Shown here piece by piece: positions 29,887 through 40,335 of a stretch of 64,000 bases of DNA (its first letter is position 1; each line of letters begins with the position of its first letter). A model generated the notes under the pieces. The model was not told the DNA's origin and made no database searches. It saw only the letters and a program-made list of their open reading frames with translations. A program made the translations under genes and the position numbers. This DNA comes from Lachnospiraceae bacterium. Lineage in GTDB: Bacteria > Bacillota > Clostridia > Lachnospirales > Lachnospiraceae. Where the stretch lies: positions 1 to 64,000 of the forward strand of contig JAAWAV010000021.1 of the NCBI GenBank assembly GCA_022792335.1. The letters are read 5' to 3'.

Positions 29887-30318
29887 ATGGAAATCGAACG
29901 AAAATTCCTGGTAAAGAAACTTCCGGAACAACTGGAGACTTATCCCTGTCTCTCTATCGAACAGGCCTACCTTTGCACGGATCCGGTGATCCGCATCCGT
30001 CGTCAGAACGACGATTACTATATCACTTATAAAGGGCGTGGGCTGATGGAACGGGAAGAGTATAACCTTCCGCTAAACGCCGAAGCTTATGCCCATCTGA
30101 GGACCAAGGCAGACGGCCGTATTATCACTAAAAATCGCTACTGTATTCCTCTGGGAACGCTCACTGTCGAGCTGGATCTGTTTGCTTCTCCCAAAGGTCT
30201 GATTCTGGCCGAGGTGGAATTTCCCACAAGGGAGGCCGCCCTTTCTTTCACGCCTCCGGAATGGTTCGGTGAAGATGTGACGGCCGATGTCCGGTATCAT
30301 AACAGTAATATGATTTGA
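29887..30318 (+). CDS. CYTH domain protein
   Basis: MEIERKFLVKKLP. Confidence 0.93.
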   Translation: MEIERKFLVKKLPEQLETYPCLSIEQAYLCTDPVIRIRRQNDDYYITYKGRGLMEREEYNLPLNAEAYAHLRTKADGRIITKNRYCIPLGTLTVELDLFASPKGLILAEVEFPTREAALSFTPPEWFGEDVTADVRYHNSNMI

Positions 30319-30396
30319 AATTTCCTTCCGGAAACGCTTTATGCTCAGAAAAACCTAGGCAGACGTCTGTTCCAGGGCAGAGCCGTAAATTTCCGT

Positions 30397-30906
30397 TTAT
30401 ACAGAGACAGAAATATTGGTACCGGACTCTGCCTGGCTCTGGCTTATCTCCCCGGATTCTGTATACACTACAGGTTCTATTTGAATGGCATCTGCCGTTG
30501 TTCCGGCAAAAACGCCGCTGTTGGAAGCGGTCGTATTCGAATTGATATTTTCCTCTAACGATGCTTTACCATCTTTACTGATTTCAACAATATCTGTATT
30601 TTTATCTCTGGTTTCTTCTATCCTCTTTTCAAGTGCTTCCCGCTCTTCCTTGCAGTTTTGGATTGCTTCTTCCCGTTCTATTTCTGCTTTTTCCTTTGCC
30701 GCCTCGGCCTCCTCTTCCATTCCCTTCTCAGCCTTTGTCTTGTATTCCTCCGCCTGCTCTGAAAGTTCATTGGCATATCCCATTGCCCGTTCCATCGTTG
30801 CAGTATCGCCTCTACGCTCTGCTTCCTCACAGACTCTGAGTGGAGTATTGATCAGATTTATGTTCGTATTGGCCCCCAGAAGTCCTTCCATCGTTTTCGT
30901 ATGCAT
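30397..30906 (-). CDS. Coiled-coil hypothetical protein
   Basis: Heptad-like charged sequence. Confidence 0.5.
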   Translation of the reverse strand: MHTKTMEGLLGANTNINLINTPLRVCEEAERRGDTATMERAMGYANELSEQAEEYKTKAEKGMEEEAEAAKEKAEIEREEAIQNCKEEREALEKRIEETRDKNTDIVEISKDGKASLEENINSNTTASNSGVFAGTTADAIQIEPVVYTESGEISQSQAESGTNISVSV

Positions 30907-31319
30907 CCCATGCTCCTTTCTACACCTATCGCCCGGTTTCTCTTGCCCTCACTGATACGGCCGTCCGCCGGACAATATCATTCACAGAACTTTACTCTCT
31001 TTATCTCTTTCGACTGTATCAGTCAACCAGTTATCTCCCCTGCTGTGAGACGCCTCCTGAATGCTGTGAAAGAATAAACAACACACTGTAGGCAAGTATC
31101 ATACTCTGTGCCTTTCCCTTCATTCCTCTCTCCGTAATACCACAATGTTTGTTGTCGTCCTGGATTGATAAAAATATGGACGACCAAAACAAAGTGGTTC
31201 CGGTTTAAAAAATAGACGGCAAAGGGATATAACGCTTTACCGGTGAATGACGACATTTCAATTCCGGTTCCCACGGAGAGGGCAATATTTGTCACTTCGG
31301 CAGTGAACACCAACTACCA

Positions 31320-32606
31320 ATTTCAATCCACGCTCCCGCCAAGGGAGCGACTCTGAAATTCTAATGGCGTATATAAGTTTACAAATTTCAATCCACGCTC
31401 CCGCGGAGGGAGCGACATTTTATACGATGAATCAAGTGCGATGTTGCACAATTTCAATCCACGCTCCCGCGAAGGGAGCGACGAACCTTTTCAGTGATGA
31501 ATGTAATAAGGTTCCAATTTCAATCCACGCTCCCGCGAAGGGAGCGACATGGATTTACCGACTACGAGTCGGATAGCATTGAGATTTCACTCCACGCTCC
31601 CGCGAAGGGAGCGACGGTGGCAATTGGTCTTAGATAACAGTATAAGCAAATTTCAATCCACGCTCCCGCGACGGGAGCGACGTCAATCGACTTTTCAAAT
31701 GCTTGCACCCATTACGATTTCAATCCACGCTCCCGCGAAGGGAGCGACAGGGTTCGTTTTGAGTGAGGATAAGAACATGCAGATTTCAATCCACGCTCCC
31801 GCGAAGGGAGCGACCGGTGGAAACTGTGGATGTAACGGTTGCTAGTGATTTCAATCCACGCTCCCGCGAAGGGAGCGACCGTCTCGGATTGACTGGAACC
31901 GTGGTGAGGCCAATTTCAATCCACGCTCCCGCGAAGGGAGCGACGAGAAAATGCTGCCATTATTACAGTAGTAAAGATTTCAATCCACGCTCCCGCGAAG
32001 GGAGCGACAAAGTTTGTTCAATTTGTTCGTTTTTTTATGGTAATTTCAATCCACGCTCCCGCGAAGGGAGCGACTATTTGAGGGTGTCAAAATTTGTATG
32101 GTCTACTGATTTCAATCCACGCTCCCGCGAAGGGAGCGACGACAAACAGCCGGGGTACTTCATGGAGCAGTCTCAATTTCAATCCACGCTCTCGCGAAGG
32201 GAGCGACGCAGAAAAAGCGTGAAATGCAGCGGAAAGCAGAGATTTCAATCCACGCTCCCGCGAAGGGAGCGACCGCGAAGCTGCTTGTAAGATACCTGTC
32301 CGATGTAATTTCAATCCACGCTCCCGCGAAGGGAGCGACGTTGCAGTGCCGCCGACATGTGATAGACCCACGCAATTTCAATCCACGCTCCCGCGAAGGG
32401 AGCGACGCAGGTGGTACACTGATTGCGTATATTATCGGAATTTCAATCCACTCTCCAGCGAAGGGAGCGACAATGTGGTCAAGGACAAAACGCTGGTTGC
32501 CGGTAGATTTCAATCCACGCTCCCGCGAAGGGAGCGACTAGGCAGCCTTGTTGGGTCTGTTCTTGGCGTAATCGATTTCAATCCACGCTCCCGCGAAGGG
32601 AGCGAC
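31320..32606 (-). CRISPR. Type I-C CRISPR array, 20 repeats / 19 spacers; crRNA-sense repeat GTCGCTCCCTTCGCGGGAGCGTGGATTGAAAT
   Basis: 32-bp repeats starting at 31320, 31385, 31451, 31517, 31584, 31650, 31717, 31783, 31848, 31913, 31977, 32043, 32109, 32176, 32242, 32308, 32375, 32440, 32507, 32575; spacers 32-36 bp. Confidence 0.99.
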
Positions 32607-32785
32607 AGCAAAAACAAACAAATTCACAGTGAAAACTCATCTTTCATTTGTTTATTTCTGCCATGTATTATCATATATTTTTTATTTTACCTTATTTAAG
32701 CGTATATGTGTACAAGATTTTCCAGAATTTTTGGTGCGAATCTCCCAGCGTTTTCATGTATGCTGGAAGTTCGCACCGAAGGCTT
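32607..32785 (-). promoter_or_regulatory. CRISPR leader with palindrome
   Basis: A/T-rich between cas2 and first repeat; GGTGCGAAtctccCAGC...GCTGGaagTTCGCACC (32733-32777). Confidence 0.75.
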
Positions 32786-33076
32786 CTACAGAAACAAAGG
32801 AGCTTTCATATCCACGCTTTCTTTCACGCCTATATGCTCGACTTTATTTTTATAATTATTTCCAAGGTAATAAAAGCGCAGGCTGTCTGTCCTGGTGTCA
32901 ATGATTTCCTCCAAGATCGCTTTTACCTCCCTGCATTTGGCCGCATCCATCTCACATTCAAAGACGGAGTTTTGGACTCTCGTACCATAATTGACGCATT
33001 GCTTTGCCACCTGCCGCAGCCGCTTTTTCCCTGCTGCTGTTTCTGTATTGACGTCATAAGTGATCAATACCAACAT
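32786..33076 (-). CDS. cas2: CRISPR-associated endonuclease Cas2 (type I-C)
   Basis: MLVLITYDVNTETAAGKKRLRQVAKQC. Confidence 0.95.
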   Translation of the reverse strand: MLVLITYDVNTETAAGKKRLRQVAKQCVNYGTRVQNSVFECEMDAAKCREVKAILEEIIDTRTDSLRFYYLGNNYKNKVEHIGVKESVDMKAPLFL

Positions 33077-33084
33077 CCCGTCAC

Positions 33085-34116
33085 CTACTTCCACATGAAC
33101 GGCGGATAAGCATCCAGGTCGCCCCGGATATAACGCGCCAGGAGCAGCGCCTGTGCATAAGCCGCCATTCCCCATTCCATTTTTACTTCCAGAAACGGAT
33201 GTTTGATGCTTTCCTGCTTTCTTGCCTGCCAGGCCGATAATACCGCTTTCCTCGTGTCGTCATCCATAATGACCGCTCCATTCTCCTTCCTAAAAAATCC
33301 AGAAGGCGAAACAATTCTCTTGTTAATCAAAGAAAGCACAAAGCGGTCTGCGTATACTGGACGCAGTTCTTCCATAAGATCCAACGCCAGAGAAGCTCTT
33401 CCTGGGCGGTCCGTATGCAGAAAACCCACATACGGATCAAGACCCACAGTTTCCAGTGCAGCCGCAGTCATATGGGCCAACAGAGTATAAGTAAATGAAA
33501 GCAGCGCATTGACCTCGTCCAGCGGAGGCCGTCGGTTCCTTCCCCTGAAGGAAAACGTTTCTTTTTGCTGAAGAATCAGTTCGTCGAACACGGAAAAATA
33601 CAGACTCGCCGCCTCCCCCTCGATCCCCCGAAGAGTTTCCATAGAATCACAGATCTGTACGGCTTTCAACGCATTTTTTAATCTGCCGGAGACCAGTTTC
33701 AGCCGCTCCACGTCCACCCGCATAGCATGGTCTCTCGTCGCCCGCTCCAGCACCCATCTTCCATTAAACAGCTTTCCGCTAATGAAGCTTTTTGCGATAT
33801 CCAGACTGCTCTCTGTATCCTCCGACAGAAAATACTGCCTTTTGCGAAGCAGAACGTTTCCCCGGCTCTCGCCGGAAACTCTTGCAAGAAAGCGGCCGGA
33901 CCGGGAAAGAAACGAAAGCGCCACGTTCCGCTTTGCACAGGCTCCCATCAGGGCCGGACTGGCGCCGGCAAAGCCAAGGGTCACAATGGCCTCCAGGTTA
34001 TGGAGCGGTATCCTTCCCACTTCTTCACCCTCTGACAGGACGACCACATTTTCTCCGTCCAGCGACAGATATCGGTCAGGAGAAGTCACATATAATGTAT
34101 TCAGAAGTCTCTTCAA
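33085..34116 (-). CDS. cas1: CRISPR-associated endonuclease Cas1 (type I-C)
   Basis: MKRLLNTLYVTSPDRYLSLDGENVVV; NALLSFTYTLL; DPYVGFLH. Confidence 0.97.
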   Translation of the reverse strand: MKRLLNTLYVTSPDRYLSLDGENVVVLSEGEEVGRIPLHNLEAIVTLGFAGASPALMGACAKRNVALSFLSRSGRFLARVSGESRGNVLLRKRQYFLSEDTESSLDIAKSFISGKLFNGRWVLERATRDHAMRVDVERLKLVSGRLKNALKAVQICDSMETLRGIEGEAASLYFSVFDELILQQKETFSFRGRNRRPPLDEVNALLSFTYTLLAHMTAAALETVGLDPYVGFLHTDRPGRASLALDLMEELRPVYADRFVLSLINKRIVSPSGFFRKENGAVIMDDDTRKAVLSAWQARKQESIKHPFLEVKMEWGMAAYAQALLLARYIRGDLDAYPPFMWK

Positions 34117-34799
34117 TCTTCATCCTCCTTCACCCGTCTGGAAATATATTCTTTTGCCGATCTCTTTTTCATTAACTGGGGCAGGCAAAGATCTTTCAGC
34201 GAACAGGCATTGCAGGCTTTCGTTCTCTTTACCATCGGCGTATGCTTCCGCTCATAATACTGATGCATCTCCCGAAAGGCATCTTTAACCCGCCTCCGGA
34301 TCTCTTCGCCCAGTGGCACCTCGATCCGCCGCCTGATCTCCCCGTAGAATAGATATCCTTTCCTGATCTCACATCCGAGCATTTCCTCCAGGCACATGGC
34401 CTGGGCCGCCATCTGGAGGATGTCCGTTTCCTCCTCCTTTGGCTGACCTTTCTTATATTCTACCGGATATACCAGATATCTGCCCTCCCGTCCCCGCAAA
34501 GGAATCCCGTCTCCATCTGTCCGGTGAAATTCAACGATGTCGCAGACACCGTTTGTACCAAGGGTTCTGGAAAACACGGGCATCCCCCTGGAAATCAGGA
34601 TATCTCCCCTTTTTTCCGTGGAATAACCGTCGTGGGCTTTTTTATGGAACAGCTTTCCCTCCACAGTTCTCAGATTCTCTTCCCACTGCTGTTCCAAATG
34701 GATCAATGCCCACTGCCTTCTGCAGAATAAAAAATGTTGGATGCCGGAGAGCATCAAATAATCCTCTTCCTCATATCCATTCAGTTCTTCCGAATACAT
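34113..34799 (-). CDS. cas4: CRISPR-associated exonuclease Cas4
   Basis: LSGIQHFLFCRRQWALIHLE; VEYKKG; C-terminal Cys cluster. Confidence 0.96.
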   Translation of the reverse strand: MYSEELNGYEEEDYLMLSGIQHFLFCRRQWALIHLEQQWEENLRTVEGKLFHKKAHDGYSTEKRGDILISRGMPVFSRTLGTNGVCDIVEFHRTDGDGIPLRGREGRYLVYPVEYKKGQPKEEETDILQMAAQAMCLEEMLGCEIRKGYLFYGEIRRRIEVPLGEEIRRRVKDAFREMHQYYERKHTPMVKRTKACNACSLKDLCLPQLMKKRSAKEYISRRVKEDED

Positions 34800-35671
34800 G
34801 TCACTCCTTCCGGAATCTGTTCTTCACAGACGGTCACTTCATAATCTCCATAGCATCGGGGCTGCATTTCGGCTTTCCTCTTTTTCACCTTCACGGCGTC
34901 AAACAATTTATGGGCCGGCGCATCGCCAAGCTCTGAATGATGTTTGAAAATGATCAGCTCCCGGACTGCCATTTTTCCTCTGGCCGCCGAACGGTCATGT
35001 TCAAACATATTTAAAATCGCTTCCCACAAAAGCTCCGTATCCGCTTCACTGAATCCTGTCACCTTCCTTGCCAGATTGGCAGACACAAATCCCTCCGCCC
35101 GATACAATCCGTAGGGGACGATCTCCTTTCTTCCCATCTCCGTTTTCTTTTTCTCCGCATCCTTTTCCGTAGTAATGGCAACTCTCGTTATGGTCAGGCT
35201 CTGTGGCACGATGGGATCCACTGACCGGGCAAAACCAAACTGTACCGGCCCCCTCACCTGCCCGCAGTTTAAATTGGCTTTGACGAAGGTGGTCATGACT
35301 GCCCCAAAGGCTCGGATATCGAAAAATCGGGAGCACATAAAGTCCCGGATCCTCCGGTCCAGCTCCGGGTCGTCCTTTTTTAACGCCGGGATCTTTTTTT
35401 CATCGATGGATAATTCTGCAAAAGCCCCGGCATCCTTGACGTTTAAAGGCGTTCCTTCTTTAATATAAATCTGATATCCCGGATCTTCTTCCTTCACAGT
35501 CTCCACATAGTTGCGGATCTTCCGTTTCAGACAGACGTCGGTTACGATCCCATGCCCCGTATCCAGGTCCACTCTGGGCGCATTTCCATTGTCCGGGTCT
35601 CCATTGGGATTTCCGTTTTCCACGTCGAACAATACCACAAAATCATATCTGTTTCTGATTGCTTCTCCCAT
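34781..35671 (-). CDS. cas7c: Type I-C Cas7
   Basis: RYDFVVLFDVENGNPNGDPDNGNAPRVD. Confidence 0.96.
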   Translation of the reverse strand: MGEAIRNRYDFVVLFDVENGNPNGDPDNGNAPRVDLDTGHGIVTDVCLKRKIRNYVETVKEEDPGYQIYIKEGTPLNVKDAGAFAELSIDEKKIPALKKDDPELDRRIRDFMCSRFFDIRAFGAVMTTFVKANLNCGQVRGPVQFGFARSVDPIVPQSLTITRVAITTEKDAEKKKTEMGRKEIVPYGLYRAEGFVSANLARKVTGFSEADTELLWEAILNMFEHDRSAARGKMAVRELIIFKHHSELGDAPAHKLFDAVKVKKRKAEMQPRCYGDYEVTVCEEQIPEGVTCIRKN

Positions 35672-35673
35672 AG

Positions 35674-37407
35674 TTAAGCCTCCTCTTTCTTTTCGTATCT
35701 TGTCTGTGTCTGGTGATAATATCCGAGCATAAATACTGCCTGTTCCTCCGGGCCGAACTGCCTGGGAACCGGAGCCTCCAGCCGGCCGATAATTTCTACG
35801 ATTTGCATTTCCAGTTTGTCCGCCAGTTCCGGTCTATCCCGTTTCAGCTTTTTCATATGGCTTTCTTTTAACTTCAAAAGTGGCGCGAATGCTAAAACTG
35901 GCGTACAGCACATACTGTTTAAATAGCGATCTTTAATTGTCGTGTTTAAAGGATCTTTCTGGGAATCCTTTCCTTTTGCCGCCGTCACCTGCACATTCTC
36001 CAGCAGAGAAAACAGCCGTCCCAAAAGATACGCCTGATGATTCGTCTCCATGTTCAGTCCCACGCTACATCCCTCCTTATTTTTATCACTCATGCTGTTT
36101 TTCCATAAATATGCTTTCAACATAGCCGCCCGCTTCCAGTTTAGATCATGGTCTGCCCGGATTCTCCGCAAAGTACAAAAAAGCAGTTCCTCCGGATATC
36201 TGGAATCCATAAGGACCGACTGGAAAAAGGCCGTCGTCAAGGTCGGAAGCTTGTCCTTCCCTCCTGGAGCCTTCATTTCATCCAGTATCACCCAAACAGG
36301 CAGGTAAGGCTTTTTTACAAACGCCGGAAGAACGATCTCCAGCCGTTTCTCGTGGGCCCGGATATTGGCCAGCCATCTCCCAAACTGGTCTTTCAAAAAG
36401 AAGCGTACTGAAAGTCGGGCCGCATTGGGAGAAAGGCCCAGGATATAAAACAGATGATCCGGCCGAAGCTCCTGATCTTTCCACTCCACCTTTTCGCCCC
36501 GGCACAGCTTTTTAAGCGCTGCCTGGACATCCGCGTCCCGGATAGAATCCTCCTGATTTAAATATGCCATCAAAATATCCTGATGAACCGTATTTCCCTC
36601 GAAGGCCCAGCCAACCACCGTCACATCCCCCGCCCTAAAAACCCGTTGTGAATCCGACAAAAGATAATTGAGAGCTGCGCCATAGGCTCTGGCCGCACTT
36701 TCTCCAGTCTGTGCGTTTCCTCCATTCTCCATCTCATAAGAACAAAACGCCTCCGCATTGAAAGATACCAGCGACGCTCCGCTGGACTGGGCCCCCCATA
36801 CCCCCTTGATTAAGGGATGGAGCCTTGCGATCGGCTCCCGCTTTCCGGTCACCAGGCAGATTCCCGATTCTCCATCCTTCTCCCGGTTCCTGTACTGTTC
36901 CCAGGCCTCCCGGATTTCAGGATTTTCCGCCACCGGCTTCCCTTCATAATAAAAGACCAGATTTGCACCTTTTTGAAGCTCCTCCATTTCTGGCTTCAGT
37001 ACTTCATGTTCCGAGATACATTTGGGATTCCAACTGCCAAAAAAATTTTTCACTGCCTCCGCCGCTTCCGTATGCACCTCTTCCAAAAGCTCCAGGTGTT
37101 TTTTTTGTGACGCGGCAAACCGTTCCATCGCCTTCTCTGGCTTTCCTCCGCCGTCCGTTCCCAGAAGGTATCCGGCGTTGTCCCAGAGGAAAAATGCCAG
37201 CACCCCGCTTGTCCTTGTCTGGTGCTCTGGTACTCTCATCTTCCGAGGCTTTCCATTCTCGTCCTTCAGAGAAAGAAGCTGTCGGATCTCTCCGTCTTTC
37301 CCAAGCAGGATTCCGTAAGACACCTTTTCATCCATCCAGCCAGGGGCGCCGATCTTCCCCTGCTTCACAAGTTTTTCATATAGTCTTGTAAGTTCATAAA
37401 AGATCAC
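35674..37407 (-). CDS. cas8c: Type I-C Cas8c/Csd1
   Basis: MIFYELTRLYEKLVKQGKIGAPGW; GVWGAQSSGASLVSFNAEAFCSY. Confidence 0.96.
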   Translation of the reverse strand: MIFYELTRLYEKLVKQGKIGAPGWMDEKVSYGILLGKDGEIRQLLSLKDENGKPRKMRVPEHQTRTSGVLAFFLWDNAGYLLGTDGGGKPEKAMERFAASQKKHLELLEEVHTEAAEAVKNFFGSWNPKCISEHEVLKPEMEELQKGANLVFYYEGKPVAENPEIREAWEQYRNREKDGESGICLVTGKREPIARLHPLIKGVWGAQSSGASLVSFNAEAFCSYEMENGGNAQTGESAARAYGAALNYLLSDSQRVFRAGDVTVVGWAFEGNTVHQDILMAYLNQEDSIRDADVQAALKKLCRGEKVEWKDQELRPDHLFYILGLSPNAARLSVRFFLKDQFGRWLANIRAHEKRLEIVLPAFVKKPYLPVWVILDEMKAPGGKDKLPTLTTAFFQSVLMDSRYPEELLFCTLRRIRADHDLNWKRAAMLKAYLWKNSMSDKNKEGCSVGLNMETNHQAYLLGRLFSLLENVQVTAAKGKDSQKDPLNTTIKDRYLNSMCCTPVLAFAPLLKLKESHMKKLKRDRPELADKLEMQIVEIIGRLEAPVPRQFGPEEQAVFMLGYYHQTQTRYEKKEEA

Positions 37408-38084
37408 CGGAGCACCTCGCTTTCCGAAAGGTCCAAAACTCCGTCCGAAAGTATCGCCCGGAAAAATGTCGGACTAGCGTCATAAACCACGGTTCCGTCT
37501 TTCAGTTTGCGGGAACTGTATTCCATGTGGTGGAGCATGAGTCCCAGATCTTTCTCCCGTCCTTTGTATTCCGAATCCGGAACCTCTCCCTCCAACAGTC
37601 TAAAGTGGGCTGGAAACTCCCGGACTCCGAAATAAGGTTGATGGTAGCATTGCCCCTTCCGCGCCCGCCGCTTCAAGATATCCTGGAATTTCCCCGAATT
37701 ATCCGTGTCATTGGCTTCCGGGCCAATGTCAAAATGTGCTTCGATTACGTAGCGGACGTTTTTTAACACAGTAGACGCCCGCTGTACGATATCCGTTTTC
37801 GTATTCAGATAAAGCCCTCCGAACGCTTCTTTCTTGATGATGGTTTTCACTCCGGAGCATCCGATCTTGGACTTCACCTCGTTTCTCCGCACTCCCGCAA
37901 ACTGTATGGCATTTAACACATGGATTCGGTCGATCTGATAATGCAGGCCCGGATGCCAGAATATGGCCTCCAGAATCCCGACTGCCGCTCCCGGTGTCAT
38001 AACGTCGTAGCTATACCGCTCCGTCTTAAGCTCCGGCCTGGTAAAGCATGCGTAATCTCCCCATACCTCCAGTTTTATGGACAT
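37404..38084 (-). CDS. cas5c: Type I-C Cas5c (crRNA-processing)
   Basis: LEVWGDYACFTRPELKTERYSYDVMTPGAA. Confidence 0.96.
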   Translation of the reverse strand: MSIKLEVWGDYACFTRPELKTERYSYDVMTPGAAVGILEAIFWHPGLHYQIDRIHVLNAIQFAGVRRNEVKSKIGCSGVKTIIKKEAFGGLYLNTKTDIVQRASTVLKNVRYVIEAHFDIGPEANDTDNSGKFQDILKRRARKGQCYHQPYFGVREFPAHFRLLEGEVPDSEYKGREKDLGLMLHHMEYSSRKLKDGTVVYDASPTFFRAILSDGVLDLSESEVLR

Positions 38085-38101
38085 GTCTTTCCTCCTTTCT
38101 C

Positions 38102-40234
38102 TTACACAAAAATTGCAGCGCCTTCCTCCTCCGAAAAGGTAAGGCCGGCACGTTTATCATACAGTTTCTCATTTATTAAAACTGCCGTTCCCTGAATCAG
38201 CTCTATATCTCCCAACCGCAAGAGTTCCCGGTAATGAGGTTCGTAGACATTCACGCTGTATCTCCCCAATTTTCGGAAAAGCCCCCCGCCTGTCTGCCCG
38301 CCCCGAAGCTTTCGGACCAGTTCTTTTCCCTCTTCCTTCCAGGGAATATAAACCGTATCCGTATCCTCATTGATCAGCCGGAAGGTTTTCGCAATCTCCC
38401 GGAACGCATACTGCTCCACCTTCTCCATGATCTTTTTTCGATCCAGGTTTTCCTTCCCCCGAAGCTCCCTCCAGAAGCGGAAATAGGCTTCAATCGCCTC
38501 CAGGCTGTCCCATTCCTTATACTCCTCCATAATACAGCGAGCCACCTTCACCTGCTGACTGATGGAATCCGGAAGCCTGCCGCCCTCCAGGGAGAACACC
38601 TCCACGATGCTTTCCTCCGGTTTCCCCATTCCGTTCCGGTTACACCGGCCCGCCGCCTGCAAGATCGAGTCCAGCCCGGCCTGTTCCCTGAGCACATACT
38701 GGAAGTCCAGATCCACGCCCGCTTCCACCAGGGAGGTGGCGATCACAAGGCAGGGAAGGTTTTCTTCAAGCCGCCTTTTAATCTCAGAAAGTACTTCTTC
38801 CCTGTGAGCCGGGACCATCATCGTTGTCAGATGAAAACACTCTTCCCGTCTTTCCAACAGTTCATACAGCCTCCTTGCTGTCCGCTTCGTATTGACAATG
38901 CAGAGCGCCTGTCTGTGGGACTTCAGTTTTTCCGCAATTTTTTCCAGTGGCAACGCCCCTCCATTCACGAACGTGACCCGTTTCAGCCGTTCAAACTGCT
39001 TTTTCGTGTCTTTCGTAATCTCCTCCGGCTCTGTCCCCTTTGGAAATGTAATTGCCGGCTGAGTCGCCGTGCAAAGAACCTGAGTTGCCCGAAAAAGAGC
39101 AGATAGTTCCTCCATGGCATGGATACAGGGTGTCCAGTAAGCGACCGGAAGCATCTGTACCTCGTCATAAATGATCACGCTGTTCGCGATATTATGGAGT
39201 TTTCTGCACCTGGAAGATTTATTGTGAAACAGAGATTCAAAGAACTGAACTGCCGTCGTTACAACAATCGGCATGTCCCAGTTTTCACTGGCCAGTTGGA
39301 ACGGACTCCACTCCTCCTCAGAACCTGCTTCATAAATCACATTGGAATGATGCTCCAACACATTTTCTTCCCCCAGAATCTCCCGGAATTTCTTTGCCGT
39401 CTGCTCAATGATATTCATATAAGGGATCACATAGATCACTCTGTCCAGTCCCTGAGATACCCCGTGGCGTAACGCCCAGTATAGGCTGCTCACAGTTTTT
39501 CCGCCTCCCGTGGGCACTGTCAGTGTGTAAATTCCCCGCTTCGCTTCCTGCCCATGAGCCGCCACAGTCTGGAGAAGCTCCGAACGCATTCCGTTTATGC
39601 CTGTTTTCCCCATCAGCCAGCCCTGTTCTTTCAACCAGGCTTCCAGCCTCCCCAGCAGTGTTTCCAGACATTCGCCCGTTCCCCTTGACGCTGGTTTTCC
39701 ATTCATAAATTCTTCTGTATTTAAAAAATCAGCGTCCACCAGAGACGAATACAAAAATTTCGTCTCCATGTATCTATCAAAAGTCGTCTGAGAAGGATCC
39801 ATTTCCGGTACATCATGGATATGTAGAAAAGGACAGAGCTCCTCCCATCCGCTGTAGTCCGGAATTTTCCCGGACTGTCCTTTTTTTAAACGTCCCCGGA
39901 CTGTTCCGTCGTCGGTATCCATCTGCCCGCCAAAATCCAACAAGCCGCTGTGATGTCCCATTATACACATAGCCGCCGTCATCTGTCTCCTTTTAAACGC
40001 CTCCAGGGCTCCGGCTGTGGAATGATCACATCTTTCTGTGGACTTCGGATTCCGAAGCCTGGCCTGAAATTCCTCGCTGCATTTCCCAAGATCATGGAAA
40101 CCTCCCGTCAGTTCTCCCAAAGGCTGCTTTCCGAATGCGGCTGCAAATTCCCCCGCTAACTTCGCCGTCTCCTGCAGATGCTCCAAAACAGTCTGTTCTC
40201 TGTCCTCTGCTTTGTGTGCCAGATAAGTTTTCAT
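38102..40234 (-). CDS. cas3: Cas3 helicase-nuclease
   Basis: HD (GGFHDLGKCS), PTGGGKTVSSLYWAL, IIYDEVQMLP. Confidence 0.97.
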   Translation of the reverse strand: MKTYLAHKAEDREQTVLEHLQETAKLAGEFAAAFGKQPLGELTGGFHDLGKCSEEFQARLRNPKSTERCDHSTAGALEAFKRRQMTAAMCIMGHHSGLLDFGGQMDTDDGTVRGRLKKGQSGKIPDYSGWEELCPFLHIHDVPEMDPSQTTFDRYMETKFLYSSLVDADFLNTEEFMNGKPASRGTGECLETLLGRLEAWLKEQGWLMGKTGINGMRSELLQTVAAHGQEAKRGIYTLTVPTGGGKTVSSLYWALRHGVSQGLDRVIYVIPYMNIIEQTAKKFREILGEENVLEHHSNVIYEAGSEEEWSPFQLASENWDMPIVVTTAVQFFESLFHNKSSRCRKLHNIANSVIIYDEVQMLPVAYWTPCIHAMEELSALFRATQVLCTATQPAITFPKGTEPEEITKDTKKQFERLKRVTFVNGGALPLEKIAEKLKSHRQALCIVNTKRTARRLYELLERREECFHLTTMMVPAHREEVLSEIKRRLEENLPCLVIATSLVEAGVDLDFQYVLREQAGLDSILQAAGRCNRNGMGKPEESIVEVFSLEGGRLPDSISQQVKVARCIMEEYKEWDSLEAIEAYFRFWRELRGKENLDRKKIMEKVEQYAFREIAKTFRLINEDTDTVYIPWKEEGKELVRKLRGGQTGGGLFRKLGRYSVNVYEPHYRELLRLGDIELIQGTAVLINEKLYDKRAGLTFSEEEGAAIFV

Positions 40235-40272
40235 ACCATTTTTCTCCTTTTTCCACGGTCCAGGCGTGTGCT

Positions 40273-40289
40273 CTTGTCAATCGACGGTA
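40273..40289. repeat. Solo copy of the TACCGTCGMTTGACAAG unit in the cas3 5' region
   Basis: CTTGTCAATCGACGGTA. Confidence 0.8.
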
Positions 40290-40294
40290 GCTGA

Positions 40295-40323
40295 ATGATA
40301 ACATTTTTACATTTAAATTTCAA
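40295..40323 (-). promoter_or_regulatory. Predicted cas operon promoter
   Basis: Minus strand TTGAAA (40323-40318) -N17- TATCAT (40300-40295). Confidence 0.65.
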
Positions 40324-40335
40324 TTAACTTATAAT
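40306..40335 (+). promoter_or_regulatory. Predicted divergent promoter
   Basis: TTTACA-N18-TATAAT. Confidence 0.55.

Noticed and set aside
31364-32699. Several ORFs inside the CRISPR array (e.g. 31549..31845, 31763..32290, 32087..32371)
   Set aside because: They are translations of the 32-bp repeats (ISIHAPAKGAT, FNPRSREGSD, SLPSRERGLK) and spacers, not genes
38234-39106. 290-aa + strand ORF opposite cas3, and 57179..57964 opposite the second NhaC gene
   Set aside because: Shadow ORFs of conserved coding sequence
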